From Flavobacterium sp. UBA4098 (lineage in GTDB: Bacteria > Bacteroidota > Bacteroidia > Flavobacteriales > Flavobacteriaceae): a stretch of 18,945 nt of DNA. Location: NCBI GenBank assembly GCA_002382495.1, contig DFXW01000032.1, positions 1 to 18,945 on the forward strand, in the 5' to 3' direction. This document shows, in pieces, positions 1-7,633 of this stretch. The notes under the pieces are model-generated. The model saw nothing but the letters and a program-made list of their open reading frames with translations, was not told the origin of the DNA and searched no databases. Made by a program: the position numbers and the translations under genes. Each line of letters begins with the position of its first letter. Position 1 is the first letter of the stretch.

Positions 1-539
1 AATAAATTAGTTTTGATAACACTCCAATAGAAAGCCCGATTTCGATATAAAAGTCCAACATCAAAATTTGAATTAAAGGTAGTCCTGTTGCCATTAATAC
101 TTGGGTCAATAGAAGGAATTTCGTAGGTGGTTTCGAATTGATTAATGTCAATTATAAAACGATTGATGTGGTAAGAAAGTCCAAAAGACAAATACTGTTT
201 GGTGCTATAATCTAAAATAATATGATGGGCAAAAGTGATCTTTGCGCCCATTTGAAATGTATTGCCATTGCTATCGTTGTATAATGAAAACCCTAGCCCT
301 GTTCGATTTTTTATCCTAAAATCAGCATAGAGCGATTGGGTTTTTGGCGCGTCTTTGATTCCTACCCATTGTGTTAACCCGTTGACGCGTAGTCGCAAAT
401 TATCGCCAATTCCAGCAAATGTTGGCGACAAAACAAAAGGGTTGTCTGACAAATATTGTGAGGTAACAGGTTGATATAATTCTTGGCCCAAGCCAAAAAA
501 AGATACGAACAGCAAACAAAAAATTACTATAATTTTCAT
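1..539 (-). CDS. PorP/SprF-family type IX secretion outer-membrane protein (partial, C-terminus off the left edge)
   Basis: About 179 codons are visible from an ATG at 537-539; the rest lies beyond the left edge. The first ~19 residues (MKIIVIFCLLFVSFFGLGQ) are a signal peptide. After it comes the family pattern NPFVLSPTFAGIGDNLRLR, then QWVGIKDAPKTQ and GLGFSLYND, which match the start of the PorP/SprF beta-barrel family. Members such as SprF are known to be needed for secretion of a particular partner adhesin through the type IX system, or to sit in the T9SS/gliding complex. The gene lies 17 bp downstream of a large type-B T9SS cargo gene on the same strand, so co-transcription and a dedicated role for that cargo are inferred. 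Family full length is usually about 300 residues, so roughly 60% is present. No frameshift was seen. Confidence 0.9.
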   Translation of the reverse strand, partial: MKIIVIFCLLFVSFFGLGQELYQPVTSQYLSDNPFVLSPTFAGIGDNLRLRVNGLTQWVGIKDAPKTQSLYADFRIKNRTGLGFSLYNDSNGNTFQMGAKITFAHHIILDYSTKQYLSFGLSYHINRFIIDINQFETTYEIPSIDPSINGNRTTFNSNFDVGLLYRNRAFYWSVIKTNL

Positions 540-557
540 CTCTATTTAATTTAAAAA

Positions 558-2624
558 TTATCTGTATAGTGTAAAATGCCCTACAAATTCTCTATCGTCT
601 TTAGAATTATTGAGTTTCAATAGGTACCAATAATCCCCAGAAGGGAGAGGTGCTCCTTGATGGTTTCCGTCCCAAGATTGTCCTTGACGATAAGTGCCTA
701 ATTCATGTCCATAACGATCATAAATGAAAAAAACTAAATTGGTATAATTAGTACTACACCCTGGAGCCCAAGTGTCATTGAGTCCATCTCCATTTGGAGT
801 AAAATAATTCGGGGTGCAAAGGTCTATGTAGTTGAATTTTTGAGAAACGGATGCGGTACATCCATTTGCGTCTTGAACAGTTACCAAGAAATCTTGGGTC
901 GTATAATAAATATAACTTGGAATATCATCGTAATATTCGCCTTCAAAAGTGAATGTATAATTCCCAACACCGCCAGTTGGCAAAGCCATAATTTCGTTAA
1001 TTCCACCGGATTTTAAACTCAAGCCCAATGGCGCAAGATCATTAATAATAATCCGCTTCGAGAATGCGGGAGAACAGTTGTTGCTTTCTGCCTTAATGCT
1101 ATAATTACCGGCGCCAAGATTGGTAAATACTCCCGAAGTTTGAAATGGACGTAGGGTATTGCTTAATTCATCCACTAAACTATAGCGATAAATTCCTAAA
1201 CCACCTGAAGCCATTGCAGTAATGGTTGCAGTAGTTTCGCCATTGCATTTAATTGTAGCTAATGATTCGTCTACCTCCACGAATAATCCTGGAATCGAAT
1301 CAATCCTGATTTCATTCGATTTAGAACGACATCCTTTGCTGTCTTTTACATAAATAGTATACGAGCCAATCCCTGCTTCAATTTCTTCGGAGGAATTCAA
1401 TATAGTATTATTAAAAACAGTACCGTCGCTACTAAAAGTATAACCTGGATTGCCTCCATTAACAACTAATTCTAAAAGCGGCGGAACACTACAATTCAAA
1501 GGTGTTTTAATAGTTAAATTGGCAACTAGCGGTTCTGGTTCCAAAATTGTAATAGTACCTGTTGCTGTACAACCTCTTTCTGAAATTACATCTACGGTAT
1601 AACTGCCTGCTTTTAACCCTAAAAAAAGAGGTGATGACTGAAAATGTATTTTGTCAATGCTGTATTTATATGTAGAGCTATCATTAGTGGAACTTTTTGA
1701 TGTGTCGATTTGAACCGTTATAGAGCCGTCGTTTCCCCCATTACAACTTACATCTGTAGCGGTTAATTTCAAACCCGCAATTGGTGTTGCGGATTCTAGT
1801 TTGACTTCTATTTCCTCAAAACAGCCCGTTGTTTTGTCATCAACTCTAAATCTATAACTTCCCGAAGAAAGAGAAGTAAAGACTGGATTAGTAGTGGGTA
1901 AATTGCCAATTATTTGGTATTCAAAATTAGCGGAACCTCCTGTGGTTGCTACTACCACTATTCCATCATTTGAAGTGCAGCTTGGCTGGGAAATGGATGC
2001 TGCTGAAAATGTTAAAGGCGAGAAAATAGTAATTGTCTGAGCACTTTCACATCCGTTACTGTCTTTTAGATTTAAGGTGTACTCCCCTGAATTTTGATTA
2101 GAAAGGGTGTAGGGTAAAGTAATAGTTTGAAAAACACTCCCATTTATACTTAAAAAATAAGGCGGAATTCCTGGTTGGGTAGCTGCTAGTTGGAATTCAA
2201 AATTTCCTTCAGGAACACATTGGTTGGCTAGGGTTAAAAGCATTTTTGGAGCCGAATCTTTGGTAACTGATTTAATTGTTGATACTACTACTCCCAGCCT
2301 GTCTTTTGCAAATAGGACATAGGTTCCTTCCGCTATACTAAATGTGTTGGAAGTTGACCAAGAACCTATTGGTGATGGCGGCGGTGGCGGTATTGGAGAA
2401 CTGCCTGGGGGTATTGCTTGTACAATTTGATATTGATATGGGGCCAGCCCATCCTTGGCTTCTGCCAAGAGTATTCCTTTTTGATTACAATTGGCATTTT
2501 GCAGCACTTGAGCAGTGATGGTGAATGAAGGTAAACTGGTTCCGGTTTGCGCTTGAAGTGTCTTTGTCATTGGCAAAGCCAAAAACAAAAAAGCACAAAA
2601 ATACTTTGGTATTGTTAGTGTCAT
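558..2624 (-). CDS. Secreted SprB-like repeat protein with T9SS type-B C-terminal sorting domain
   Basis: 688 residues. Residues 1-26 form a signal peptide ending in LQAQ. The middle (~35-600) is a string of beta-rich modules, each with a conserved Cys near its start (for example VSCNGGNDGSITV, ATIKCNGETTATITA, QPSCTSNDGIVVV) and a closing G-x-Y-x-V/F-x-x-x-D/E strand, as in SprB repeats. I count about six or seven modules. Residues 603-688 are a gliding-motility-associated (type-B) sorting domain: CTPNYFTPNGDGLNDTW, then FIYDRYG, WDGNHQGAPLPSGDYWY and the C-terminal end GHFTLYR. The protein should cross the inner membrane by Sec and the outer membrane by T9SS, ending at the surface or outside. 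The first module carries a proline run (residues ~72-85). The PorP/SprF-like gene just downstream is the expected partner. Ligand and function are unknown; an adhesin role is inferred from the family. Confidence 0.92.
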   Translation of the reverse strand: MTLTIPKYFCAFLFLALPMTKTLQAQTGTSLPSFTITAQVLQNANCNQKGILLAEAKDGLAPYQYQIVQAIPPGSSPIPPPPPSPIGSWSTSNTFSIAEGTYVLFAKDRLGVVVSTIKSVTKDSAPKMLLTLANQCVPEGNFEFQLAATQPGIPPYFLSINGSVFQTITLPYTLSNQNSGEYTLNLKDSNGCESAQTITIFSPLTFSAASISQPSCTSNDGIVVVATTGGSANFEYQIIGNLPTTNPVFTSLSSGSYRFRVDDKTTGCFEEIEVKLESATPIAGLKLTATDVSCNGGNDGSITVQIDTSKSSTNDSSTYKYSIDKIHFQSSPLFLGLKAGSYTVDVISERGCTATGTITILEPEPLVANLTIKTPLNCSVPPLLELVVNGGNPGYTFSSDGTVFNNTILNSSEEIEAGIGSYTIYVKDSKGCRSKSNEIRIDSIPGLFVEVDESLATIKCNGETTATITAMASGGLGIYRYSLVDELSNTLRPFQTSGVFTNLGAGNYSIKAESNNCSPAFSKRIIINDLAPLGLSLKSGGINEIMALPTGGVGNYTFTFEGEYYDDIPSYIYYTTQDFLVTVQDANGCTASVSQKFNYIDLCTPNYFTPNGDGLNDTWAPGCSTNYTNLVFFIYDRYGHELGTYRQGQSWDGNHQGAPLPSGDYWYLLKLNNSKDDREFVGHFTLYR

Positions 2625-2695
2625 TGGAATGGGGGCTTAAAGAAATTCTATTAAATAGTGCTAATTTGAAAGGAAAATTGGGAATTAATAGCCTT

Positions 2696-2809
2696 TCAAA
2701 GGGAGTTTGAAATAATAGAATACTTATTTTGGAATTTCTTTTTTTGGTTCCAAAACAGTAGCAAAAGGAACAAAAAAAGCGAACAGATAAGGGATACTTG
2801 TGCTTTCAT
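2696..2809 (-). CDS. Possible small hydrophobic protein of 37 residues
   Basis: An ATG at 2807-2809 opens 37 codons ending in TGA. The product starts MKAQVSLICSLFLFLLLLFW and continues with a basic tail (NQKKKFQNKYSIISNSL). It has a short N-terminus, one membrane-spanning or signal-like stretch (residues ~5-20) and a Lys-rich tail, like a single-pass microprotein or the signal-peptide remnant of a lost gene. It lies 71 bp upstream of the adhesin gene on the same strand, so it may share that transcript or act as an upstream ORF. There is no homology I recognise, and an AT-rich gap can yield such an ORF by chance. Confidence 0.25.
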   Translation of the reverse strand: MKAQVSLICSLFLFLLLLFWNQKKKFQNKYSIISNSL

Positions 2810-3012
2810 GAGTTGTATTTTATGGTGAAATAAAATCTTGAAATGAGCGGGTAACTTCATTTCAGAAAATAAAAGTAGGCTTTTTTTTGAAATTGTGTTT
2901 CTTGTTTTTTAAAAAAATAATTGCCGGAATAAATTATATCTGTTTGATTACTAGTGTTTCACAAAAGTAAACATAGCCCAGGTTGAAACGATAAAGTTTA
3001 GAACCTAAAATT

Positions 3013-3041
3013 TTTGACTCTCTCATTTTCTGCTATCTTTG
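3013..3041 (+). promoter_or_regulatory. Promoter of the holB operon
   Basis: TTTG at 3013-3016 and TATCTTTG at 3034-3041, with 17 bp between, match the Bacteroidota -33 (TTG/TTTG) and -7 (TAnnTTTG) elements. The holB ATG begins only 4 nt after the -7 box, so transcription would start at or within a few bases of the start codon. Confidence 0.7.
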
Positions 3042-3045
3042 CTTT

Positions 3046-4194
3046 ATGCAATTTTCAGAAATTTTAGGGCAGGAGCACATCAAAAGTCATTTGACAAAAA
3101 GCGCCGATTTAGGTCGGATTCCGCATGCCCAATTATTTGTAGGCCCCGAAGGAAGCGGAACGCTACCTATGGCTATTGCTTACGCACAATATATTTTGTG
3201 TAGCAATGCCAACGGCGAAAACGGCGGGCAAAACGAATCTTGCAATATCAAGTTTGATAAATTGTCGCATCCCGACTTGCATTTTGTGTATCCTACAGTA
3301 TCAACTGAGGACGTAAAAACCAAACCTAAAAGCATTGATTTTATTGGAGATTGGAGAAACTTTGTTGGCCACAATCCCTATGGAAGTTTGTTTGATTGGT
3401 ATACTGTTTTAGGTGTTAATAACAAACAAGGAGAAATCCGTGTGGATGATGCTCAAGAAATTTTAAAGTCTTTGGCTTTAAAATCGTACGAAGGAGGATA
3501 TAAAATTATGATCGTTTGGATGGCTGATAAAATGAACATCGCTGCCTCAAATAAATTACTAAAACTACTTGAAGAACCGCCTGAAAAAACTATTTTCATA
3601 CTGATTTCAGAACAAGAAGAAGATATCATTCAAACCATCCGTTCCCGTTGCCAAGTGTTGCATTTTGGCGGTTTGCCTGAACGTACTATTACTGAAGCTT
3701 TGGTAACCAATAAACAAATAGAGCCTCAACAAGCTGCTATTATTGCACATCAAGCACAAGGCAATTATAACAAAGCTTTGCATTTGGCACAAAACGATGA
3801 GGATGAATATCCGTTTGATGAATGGTTTGTGACCTGGGTTCGCGCTGCATTTCAAGCCAAAGGAAATGCTTCGGCTATTCAGGACTTAATTCAGTGGAGT
3901 GAACAAATCGCTGGTTTAGGAAGAGAAACACAAAAGAAATTCCTAGAATTTTGCATCGAAATGTTTCGCCAAGCCTTGTTGTTGAATTATGAAAGTCCAA
4001 GTTTAGTCTATCTAGAGCCAAAGGTCGAAAAATTCAAATTAGCTAATTTTGCTCCTTTTGTTACTGGGAATAATATTCATGATATTTTCAAAGAATTATC
4101 TGATGCGATGTATCATATAGAACGCAACGGAAATGCGAAAATTATCCTAACCGACTTATCCATTAAATTAACTCGTTTAATCCATAAAAAATAA
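3046..4194 (+). CDS. holB: DNA polymerase III subunit delta' (clamp loader)
   Basis: 382 residues. The protein is a clamp-loader AAA+ subunit that helps load the sliding clamp onto primed DNA. The N-terminus FSEILGQEHIKSHL and the HAQLFVGPEGSG segment (27-38) are typical of delta'/gamma clamp-loader subunits. Conserved NKLLKLLEEPPE (169-180) and the SRC motif (200-202) confirm the family. The P-loop reads GPEGSGT (33-39), lacking the Lys of GxxGxGKT, which fits a non-ATP-hydrolysing delta' rather than DnaX. The usual four-Cys zinc site is reduced to two Cys (52 and 66). The ATG at 3046 is the only start that keeps the conserved N-terminus; the next in-frame Met is at residue 42. First gene of a tight plus-strand cluster, 5 bp before the DoxX-like gene. 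Confidence 0.93.
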   Translation: MQFSEILGQEHIKSHLTKSADLGRIPHAQLFVGPEGSGTLPMAIAYAQYILCSNANGENGGQNESCNIKFDKLSHPDLHFVYPTVSTEDVKTKPKSIDFIGDWRNFVGHNPYGSLFDWYTVLGVNNKQGEIRVDDAQEILKSLALKSYEGGYKIMIVWMADKMNIAASNKLLKLLEEPPEKTIFILISEQEEDIIQTIRSRCQVLHFGGLPERTITEALVTNKQIEPQQAAIIAHQAQGNYNKALHLAQNDEDEYPFDEWFVTWVRAAFQAKGNASAIQDLIQWSEQIAGLGRETQKKFLEFCIEMFRQALLLNYESPSLVYLEPKVEKFKLANFAPFVTGNNIHDIFKELSDAMYHIERNGNAKIILTDLSIKLTRLIHKK

Positions 4195-4199
4195 AGACT

Positions 4200-4583
4200 A
4201 TGAATAATGTTGCATCCATCTTGATTTTAGTTTTTTTGACAATTACCTTTTTACAATCTGGTTACGATAAAATCTTTTATTGGAAAGATAATGTCGAATG
4301 GTTGAAAGGTCATTTTGCTAAAACCCAATTGAAAAATCATGTGCCGTTAGCACTTTTTCATGTTTTGGTTTTAGAGTTACTTTCTACAATTTTGTGTGCT
4401 GTTGGTGCTATCGAATTACTACTGAATAGCGGAAGAACTTTTGGCTATTATGGCGCTGTTTTTTCATGCATTACCTTGTTGATGCTTTTAGTAGGACAAC
4501 GATTAGCAAAAGATTACGACGGAGCAAGAACCATTGTGATCTATTTTATTCCTGCAGTAATGGCTGTATATTGGCTTAACTAA
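4200..4583 (+). CDS. DoxX-like membrane protein
   Basis: 127 residues and about four hydrophobic segments (roughly 4-19, 48-73, 82-99 and 110-126). The start (a first helix ending in FLQSGYDKIFYW) and the overall four-helix pattern resemble the small DoxX/DoxD-like inner-membrane family. The biochemical role of most such proteins is unknown. The gene starts 5 bp after holB and ends 6 bp before the thioesterase gene, so it is very likely in the same transcript, although no functional link with replication is evident. Assignment rests on hydrophobicity pattern and N-terminal similarity rather than on a catalytic motif. Confidence 0.72.
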   Translation: MNNVASILILVFLTITFLQSGYDKIFYWKDNVEWLKGHFAKTQLKNHVPLALFHVLVLELLSTILCAVGAIELLLNSGRTFGYYGAVFSCITLLMLLVGQRLAKDYDGARTIVIYFIPAVMAVYWLN

Positions 4584-4589
4584 ACCTTC

Positions 4590-5108
4590 ATGATGACACC
4601 TAAACACCCTTCGGAATCCTTAACCGTTTTAACTGACTTAGTTTTACCGAGTGAGACCAATCATTTGAATAATCTATTTGGAGGCGAATTATTAGCCCGA
4701 ATGGACCGCGCGGCAAGTATTGCAGCACAACGTCATTCTAGAAATATTTGTGTTACTGCATCGGTGAATCATGTGGCATTTACCAAAGCAATTCCTTTGG
4801 GAAGTGTCGTAACCGTAGAAGCAAAAGTTTCGAGATCCTTTAGTAGTTCCATGGAGATCTTTATTGATGTGTGGATTGAAGACCGTTCATCTGGTAACAA
4901 AACCAAAACCATGGAAGCTATTTACACTTTTGTAGCGGTTGATGCCACTGGTAAACCTGTTGAGGTGCCGCCAATTGTTCCCCAAACAGAATTAGAGCAA
5001 CAACGTTATGATGCGGCATTGAGGCGCAAACAATTAAGTTTAGTGTTAGCTGGTAAAATGAAACCTAGCGATGCAACTGAATTAAAAGCGTTGTTTGTGG
5101 GAGAATAA
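4590..5108 (+). CDS. Acyl-CoA thioesterase (hotdog fold, YciA/BFIT-like)
   Basis: 172 residues, the size of a single-hotdog-domain thioesterase, which hydrolyses acyl-CoA to free fatty acid and CoA in the cytoplasm. The core motif is at the N-terminus: NHLNNLFGGELLARMDRAAS (residues 24-43), with the N-x(3)-FGG-x-L-x(3)-D pattern that forms the active-site helix of acyl-CoA thioesterases. VNHVAFTKAIPLGSVVTVEA follows as the expected next strands. Two ATGs lie in tandem at 4590 and 4593; either may be used. It is the last gene of the holB-DoxX-thioesterase cluster. No terminator is visible after it; the next gene's promoter begins at the end of its coding sequence. Acyl-chain preference cannot be told from sequence. 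Confidence 0.88.
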   Translation: MMTPKHPSESLTVLTDLVLPSETNHLNNLFGGELLARMDRAASIAAQRHSRNICVTASVNHVAFTKAIPLGSVVTVEAKVSRSFSSSMEIFIDVWIEDRSSGNKTKTMEAIYTFVAVDATGKPVEVPPIVPQTELEQQRYDAALRRKQLSLVLAGKMKPSDATELKALFVGE

Positions 5109-5126
5109 ATTTTTTTCCTACATTTG
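5094..5126 (+). promoter_or_regulatory. Promoter of the AraC-family regulator gene
   Basis: TACATTTG at 5119-5126 is a perfect TAnnTTTG -7 box, with TTTG at 5094-5097 as a plausible -33 element (21 bp between them). The -33 element lies inside the end of the thioesterase gene. The ATG at 5144 gives a leader of roughly 14 nt. Confidence 0.6.
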
Positions 5127-5143
5127 TCTAAATACCACCTTCA

Positions 5144-6331
5144 ATGCTTTTATACGTTTCCATATTTACCATATTATTGTCGCTAATTCTATTGGTTAAC
5201 AATTGGAAAGTTAATAGCAACGCCATCTATCTTGCGCTGTTTTTAATGAGTGCTTCTATGTATGGGATTGCACATTATTTTGTGCTTTATGGAAAATCCC
5301 CTTTTTGGCTCGCTATTTTTTACAATCATTTTACGCCCTTGATGCTATTGTTGGGTCCTTTTTTGTTTTTCTATGTTAGAGGTACTTTAGACGACACTAC
5401 CCAATTAAAAAAATCGGATATTTTTCATTTTATTCCTGCTTTAATTCACCTTTTTGGAATTGTTCCATACAGCTTACAATCGTTTTCTGAAAAAACCCAA
5501 ATAGCTTCAAGAATTATTGAAAACGTAGATGCGATTTTAGACATCAACACCAATTATTTTTACAGTATAACTTTGAATTTTATTATTCGGCCTGTATTAC
5601 TTTTAGTATACATCCTCTACTGTATGTATCTCATTTGGAAGCGTTTTTCGGTTTCCAATTTTGACACTAATATTCCTAAAAGACAATTAATAATTAGCCT
5701 TCGTTGGTTGATGATATTAATTATGAGTTTGTTTTTTATAGTGGTCGTTTTTTTAATTATTACTTTCAATTCCGTACAACAAAAACCCAGTATTGGGCTA
5801 GTTAACACCTATCCATTGTATATTTTATCAGGAGTGGCTTATTGTGTGATGTCCTTTTCGCTACTATTGTTTCCCAATATTTTGTATGGTTTCCCCAAAC
5901 GTGTTGAAGTAAAAAAACAAAGTGTAAAAAAACAAAAACCAACATTAGAAATACAAGCCGAAGTATTGGAGCAAATTGAAGACGATCCTTTCTTTGAATT
6001 ATCCGAAAGTATTAAAATCTATTTAGAAAAAGAAAAACCGTTTCTTAATGCCGCATTTTCAATTAGTGATATTGCGCTAGCCATGAAGGTGCCTCAAAAC
6101 CATGTTGCGTATTGTATCAACTCCATCATGCTAACCAAATTTGCTACGCTTAAATCGGATTTAAGAATCGACTATGCGGTGAAACTACTTTCAGGAAATC
6201 TAAACGATTCGTTTACTATTGAAGGTATTGCACAACAATCTGGTTTTAAAACTAGAGCCAGTTTTTATGGAGCTTTTAAAGAAAAAACAGGAATGACGCC
6301 TACTGAATTTATTGCTGCTGCAACCAAATAA
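5144..6331 (+). CDS. Membrane-anchored AraC-family transcriptional regulator
   Basis: 395 residues in two parts. Residues 1-250 hold about seven hydrophobic segments (near 2-19, 27-49, 58-78, 93-110, 142-165, 185-208 and 223-245), forming a membrane sensor. After a Lys/Gln-rich linker (~250-275), residues ~290-392 are an AraC/XylS DNA-binding domain with two helix-turn-helix units: FSISDIALAMKVPQNHVAYC and then FTIEGIAQQSGFKTRASFYG, followed by AFKEKTGMTPTEFI, the family signature. This architecture is common in Flavobacteria; the signal sensed and the target genes are unknown. It has its own promoter and is transcribed alone, with recA further downstream on the same strand. No convincing terminator was found in the 238 bp after it. 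Confidence 0.88.
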   Translation: MLLYVSIFTILLSLILLVNNWKVNSNAIYLALFLMSASMYGIAHYFVLYGKSPFWLAIFYNHFTPLMLLLGPFLFFYVRGTLDDTTQLKKSDIFHFIPALIHLFGIVPYSLQSFSEKTQIASRIIENVDAILDINTNYFYSITLNFIIRPVLLLVYILYCMYLIWKRFSVSNFDTNIPKRQLIISLRWLMILIMSLFFIVVVFLIITFNSVQQKPSIGLVNTYPLYILSGVAYCVMSFSLLLFPNILYGFPKRVEVKKQSVKKQKPTLEIQAEVLEQIEDDPFFELSESIKIYLEKEKPFLNAAFSISDIALAMKVPQNHVAYCINSIMLTKFATLKSDLRIDYAVKLLSGNLNDSFTIEGIAQQSGFKTRASFYGAFKEKTGMTPTEFIAAATK

Positions 6332-6471
6332 AATTGGCTTCTAGTTAAGTAATAAATAAACGTATTGAATAGTTAAAAGCTTTACAGCTATTAATAAATT
6401 GTTTCGGATTTAATTAATTTATCATTGTTTCTATCCCTCTTTGAGAAGTTGAAATTTGCCAAAAAAATTCT

Positions 6472-6501
6472 CTTGTCACTTCAAAAAAAAACCTATTTTT
6501 A
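6472..6501 (+). promoter_or_regulatory. Probable recA promoter
   Basis: CTTG at 6472-6475 and TATTTTTA at 6494-6501 (18 bp apart) resemble the Bacteroidota -33 and -7 elements. The -7 box misses the final G of TAnnTTTG, so the match is imperfect. It would give a leader of about 65 nt containing the hairpin at 6515-6539. Confidence 0.45.
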
Positions 6502-6514
6502 CGAAACCATTCAG

Positions 6515-6539
6515 AAGAAATAAATCCCTTTTATTTCTT
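6515..6539 (+). promoter_or_regulatory. Inverted repeat in the recA leader
   Basis: AAGAAATAAA (6515-6524) and TTTATTTCTT (6530-6539) are perfect reverse complements separated by TCCCT. The dyad sits just after the probable recA transcription start and 30 bp before the ATG. It could be an RNA hairpin in the leader or an operator for a DNA-binding regulator. It lacks a U-run, so it is not a terminator. Confidence 0.5.
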
Positions 6540-6569
6540 GAAATTGACAACCTAATAGATACATAAAAG

Positions 6570-7577
6570 ATGAGTTCAGAGAAAGAAGCCAAGTTAAAAG
6601 CGTTACAACTTACGCTGGATAAACTAGACAAAACCTACGGAAAAGGAACCGTAATGAAAATGGGCGATAAAGCCGTAGAAGAAGTAGAAGTGATTTCATC
6701 TGGATCTCTTGGTGTCGATTTAGCATTAGGGGTGGGCGGTTATCCTAAAGGAAGAATTATCGAAATCTACGGACCAGAATCTTCTGGTAAAACCACTTTA
6801 ACCTTACATGCTATTGCCGAAGCGCAAAAAGCAGGTGGTATTGCCGCTTTCATCGATGCTGAACACGCATTCGACAGAAATTATGCGGAGAAATTAGGAG
6901 TAGACATTGAAAATTTAATCATTTCGCAACCCGATAATGGAGAACAAGCACTTGAAATTGCGGAGAACTTAATCCGTTCAGGGGCGATTGACATTGTAGT
7001 TATTGACTCGGTAGCGGCCTTGACGCCAAAAAGCGAAATTGAAGGTGAAATGGGAGATTCTAAAATGGGGCTTCACGCACGTTTGATGTCACAAGCATTA
7101 CGTAAATTAACAGGAACAATTAGCAAAACACATTGTACGGTTTTCTTCATCAACCAGTTGAGAGAGAAAATCGGAGTGATGTTTGGAAATCCAGAAACTA
7201 CAACGGGTGGAAATGCGTTGAAATTTTATGCTTCGGTTCGTTTGGATATTCGTCGTTCGTCTCAAATTAAAGATGGCGAAAACGTAATTGGAAACAGAAC
7301 CAAAGTAAAAGTAGTTAAGAATAAAGTGGCGCCGCCTTTTAGAACAGCTGAATTCGACATTATGTACGGCGAAGGGGTTTCTAAAACAGGTGAGATCTTA
7401 GATTTAGCAGTTGAGTTTGAAATCATCAAAAAATCAGGTTCATGGTTCAGCTATGGTGATACTAAATTAGGACAAGGTCGTGATGCGGTGAAAGCCTTAA
7501 TCAAAGACAACCCAGAATTAGCTGATGAACTAGAAGAAAAAATCAAAACGCAAATCAAAGAATTAGCAGCTGAATAA
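6570..7577 (+). CDS. recA: Recombinase RecA
   Basis: 335 residues, normal length with no intein. RecA coats single-stranded DNA, drives strand exchange in homologous recombination and triggers the SOS-type response in the cytoplasm. Walker A is GPESSGKT (68-75), the nearby DAEHAFD (96-102) matches the RecA-specific DAEHALD, and VVIDSVAAL is Walker B. INQLREKIGVMFGNPETTTGG covers the L2 DNA-binding loop region, and the C-terminus is acidic (DNPELADELEEKI). MSSEKEAKLKALQLTLDKLDK is a typical RecA start. It is a single gene ending in a terminator shared with plsC on the other strand. Confidence 0.99.
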   Translation: MSSEKEAKLKALQLTLDKLDKTYGKGTVMKMGDKAVEEVEVISSGSLGVDLALGVGGYPKGRIIEIYGPESSGKTTLTLHAIAEAQKAGGIAAFIDAEHAFDRNYAEKLGVDIENLIISQPDNGEQALEIAENLIRSGAIDIVVIDSVAALTPKSEIEGEMGDSKMGLHARLMSQALRKLTGTISKTHCTVFFINQLREKIGVMFGNPETTTGGNALKFYASVRLDIRRSSQIKDGENVIGNRTKVKVVKNKVAPPFRTAEFDIMYGEGVSKTGEILDLAVEFEIIKKSGSWFSYGDTKLGQGRDAVKALIKDNPELADELEEKIKTQIKELAAE

Positions 7578-7596
7578 CGACTTCAATCTATAAATT

Positions 7597-7633
7597 AAAA
7601 ACCGCAAGTAATTGAATTACTTGCGGTTTTTTT
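7597..7633. terminator. Bidirectional rho-independent terminator between recA and plsC
   Basis: ACCGCAAGTAATT (7601-7613) and AATTACTTGCGGT (7615-7627) form a near-perfect palindrome, with A4 on the left and T7 on the right. It works for recA on the plus strand and plsC on the minus strand; the T-run overlaps the plsC stop codon. Confidence 0.9.

Larger units (their letters stand above)
2625..3045. other. Divergent intergenic region (421 bp)
   Basis: This gap separates the minus-strand adhesin gene from plus-strand holB. It holds the holB promoter at its right end, a possible 37-codon minus-strand ORF at 2696-2809, and long A and T runs near 2880-2930. A minus-strand TACTTTTG (2962-2969) matches the -7 consensus and could serve the adhesin, but I see no matching TTG upstream and the leader would be about 340 nt. 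No RNA gene or clear terminator was recognised. Confidence 0.5.

Noticed and set aside
2525..2710. Plus-strand frame of 61 codons across the adhesin start
   Set aside because: Overlaps the well-supported minus-strand adhesin gene, has no recognisable domain and no promoter.
6332..6440. Possible terminator after the AraC-family gene
   Set aside because: Only short, interrupted AT pairings (for example AATAG with CTATT) and no clear U-run; too weak to call.
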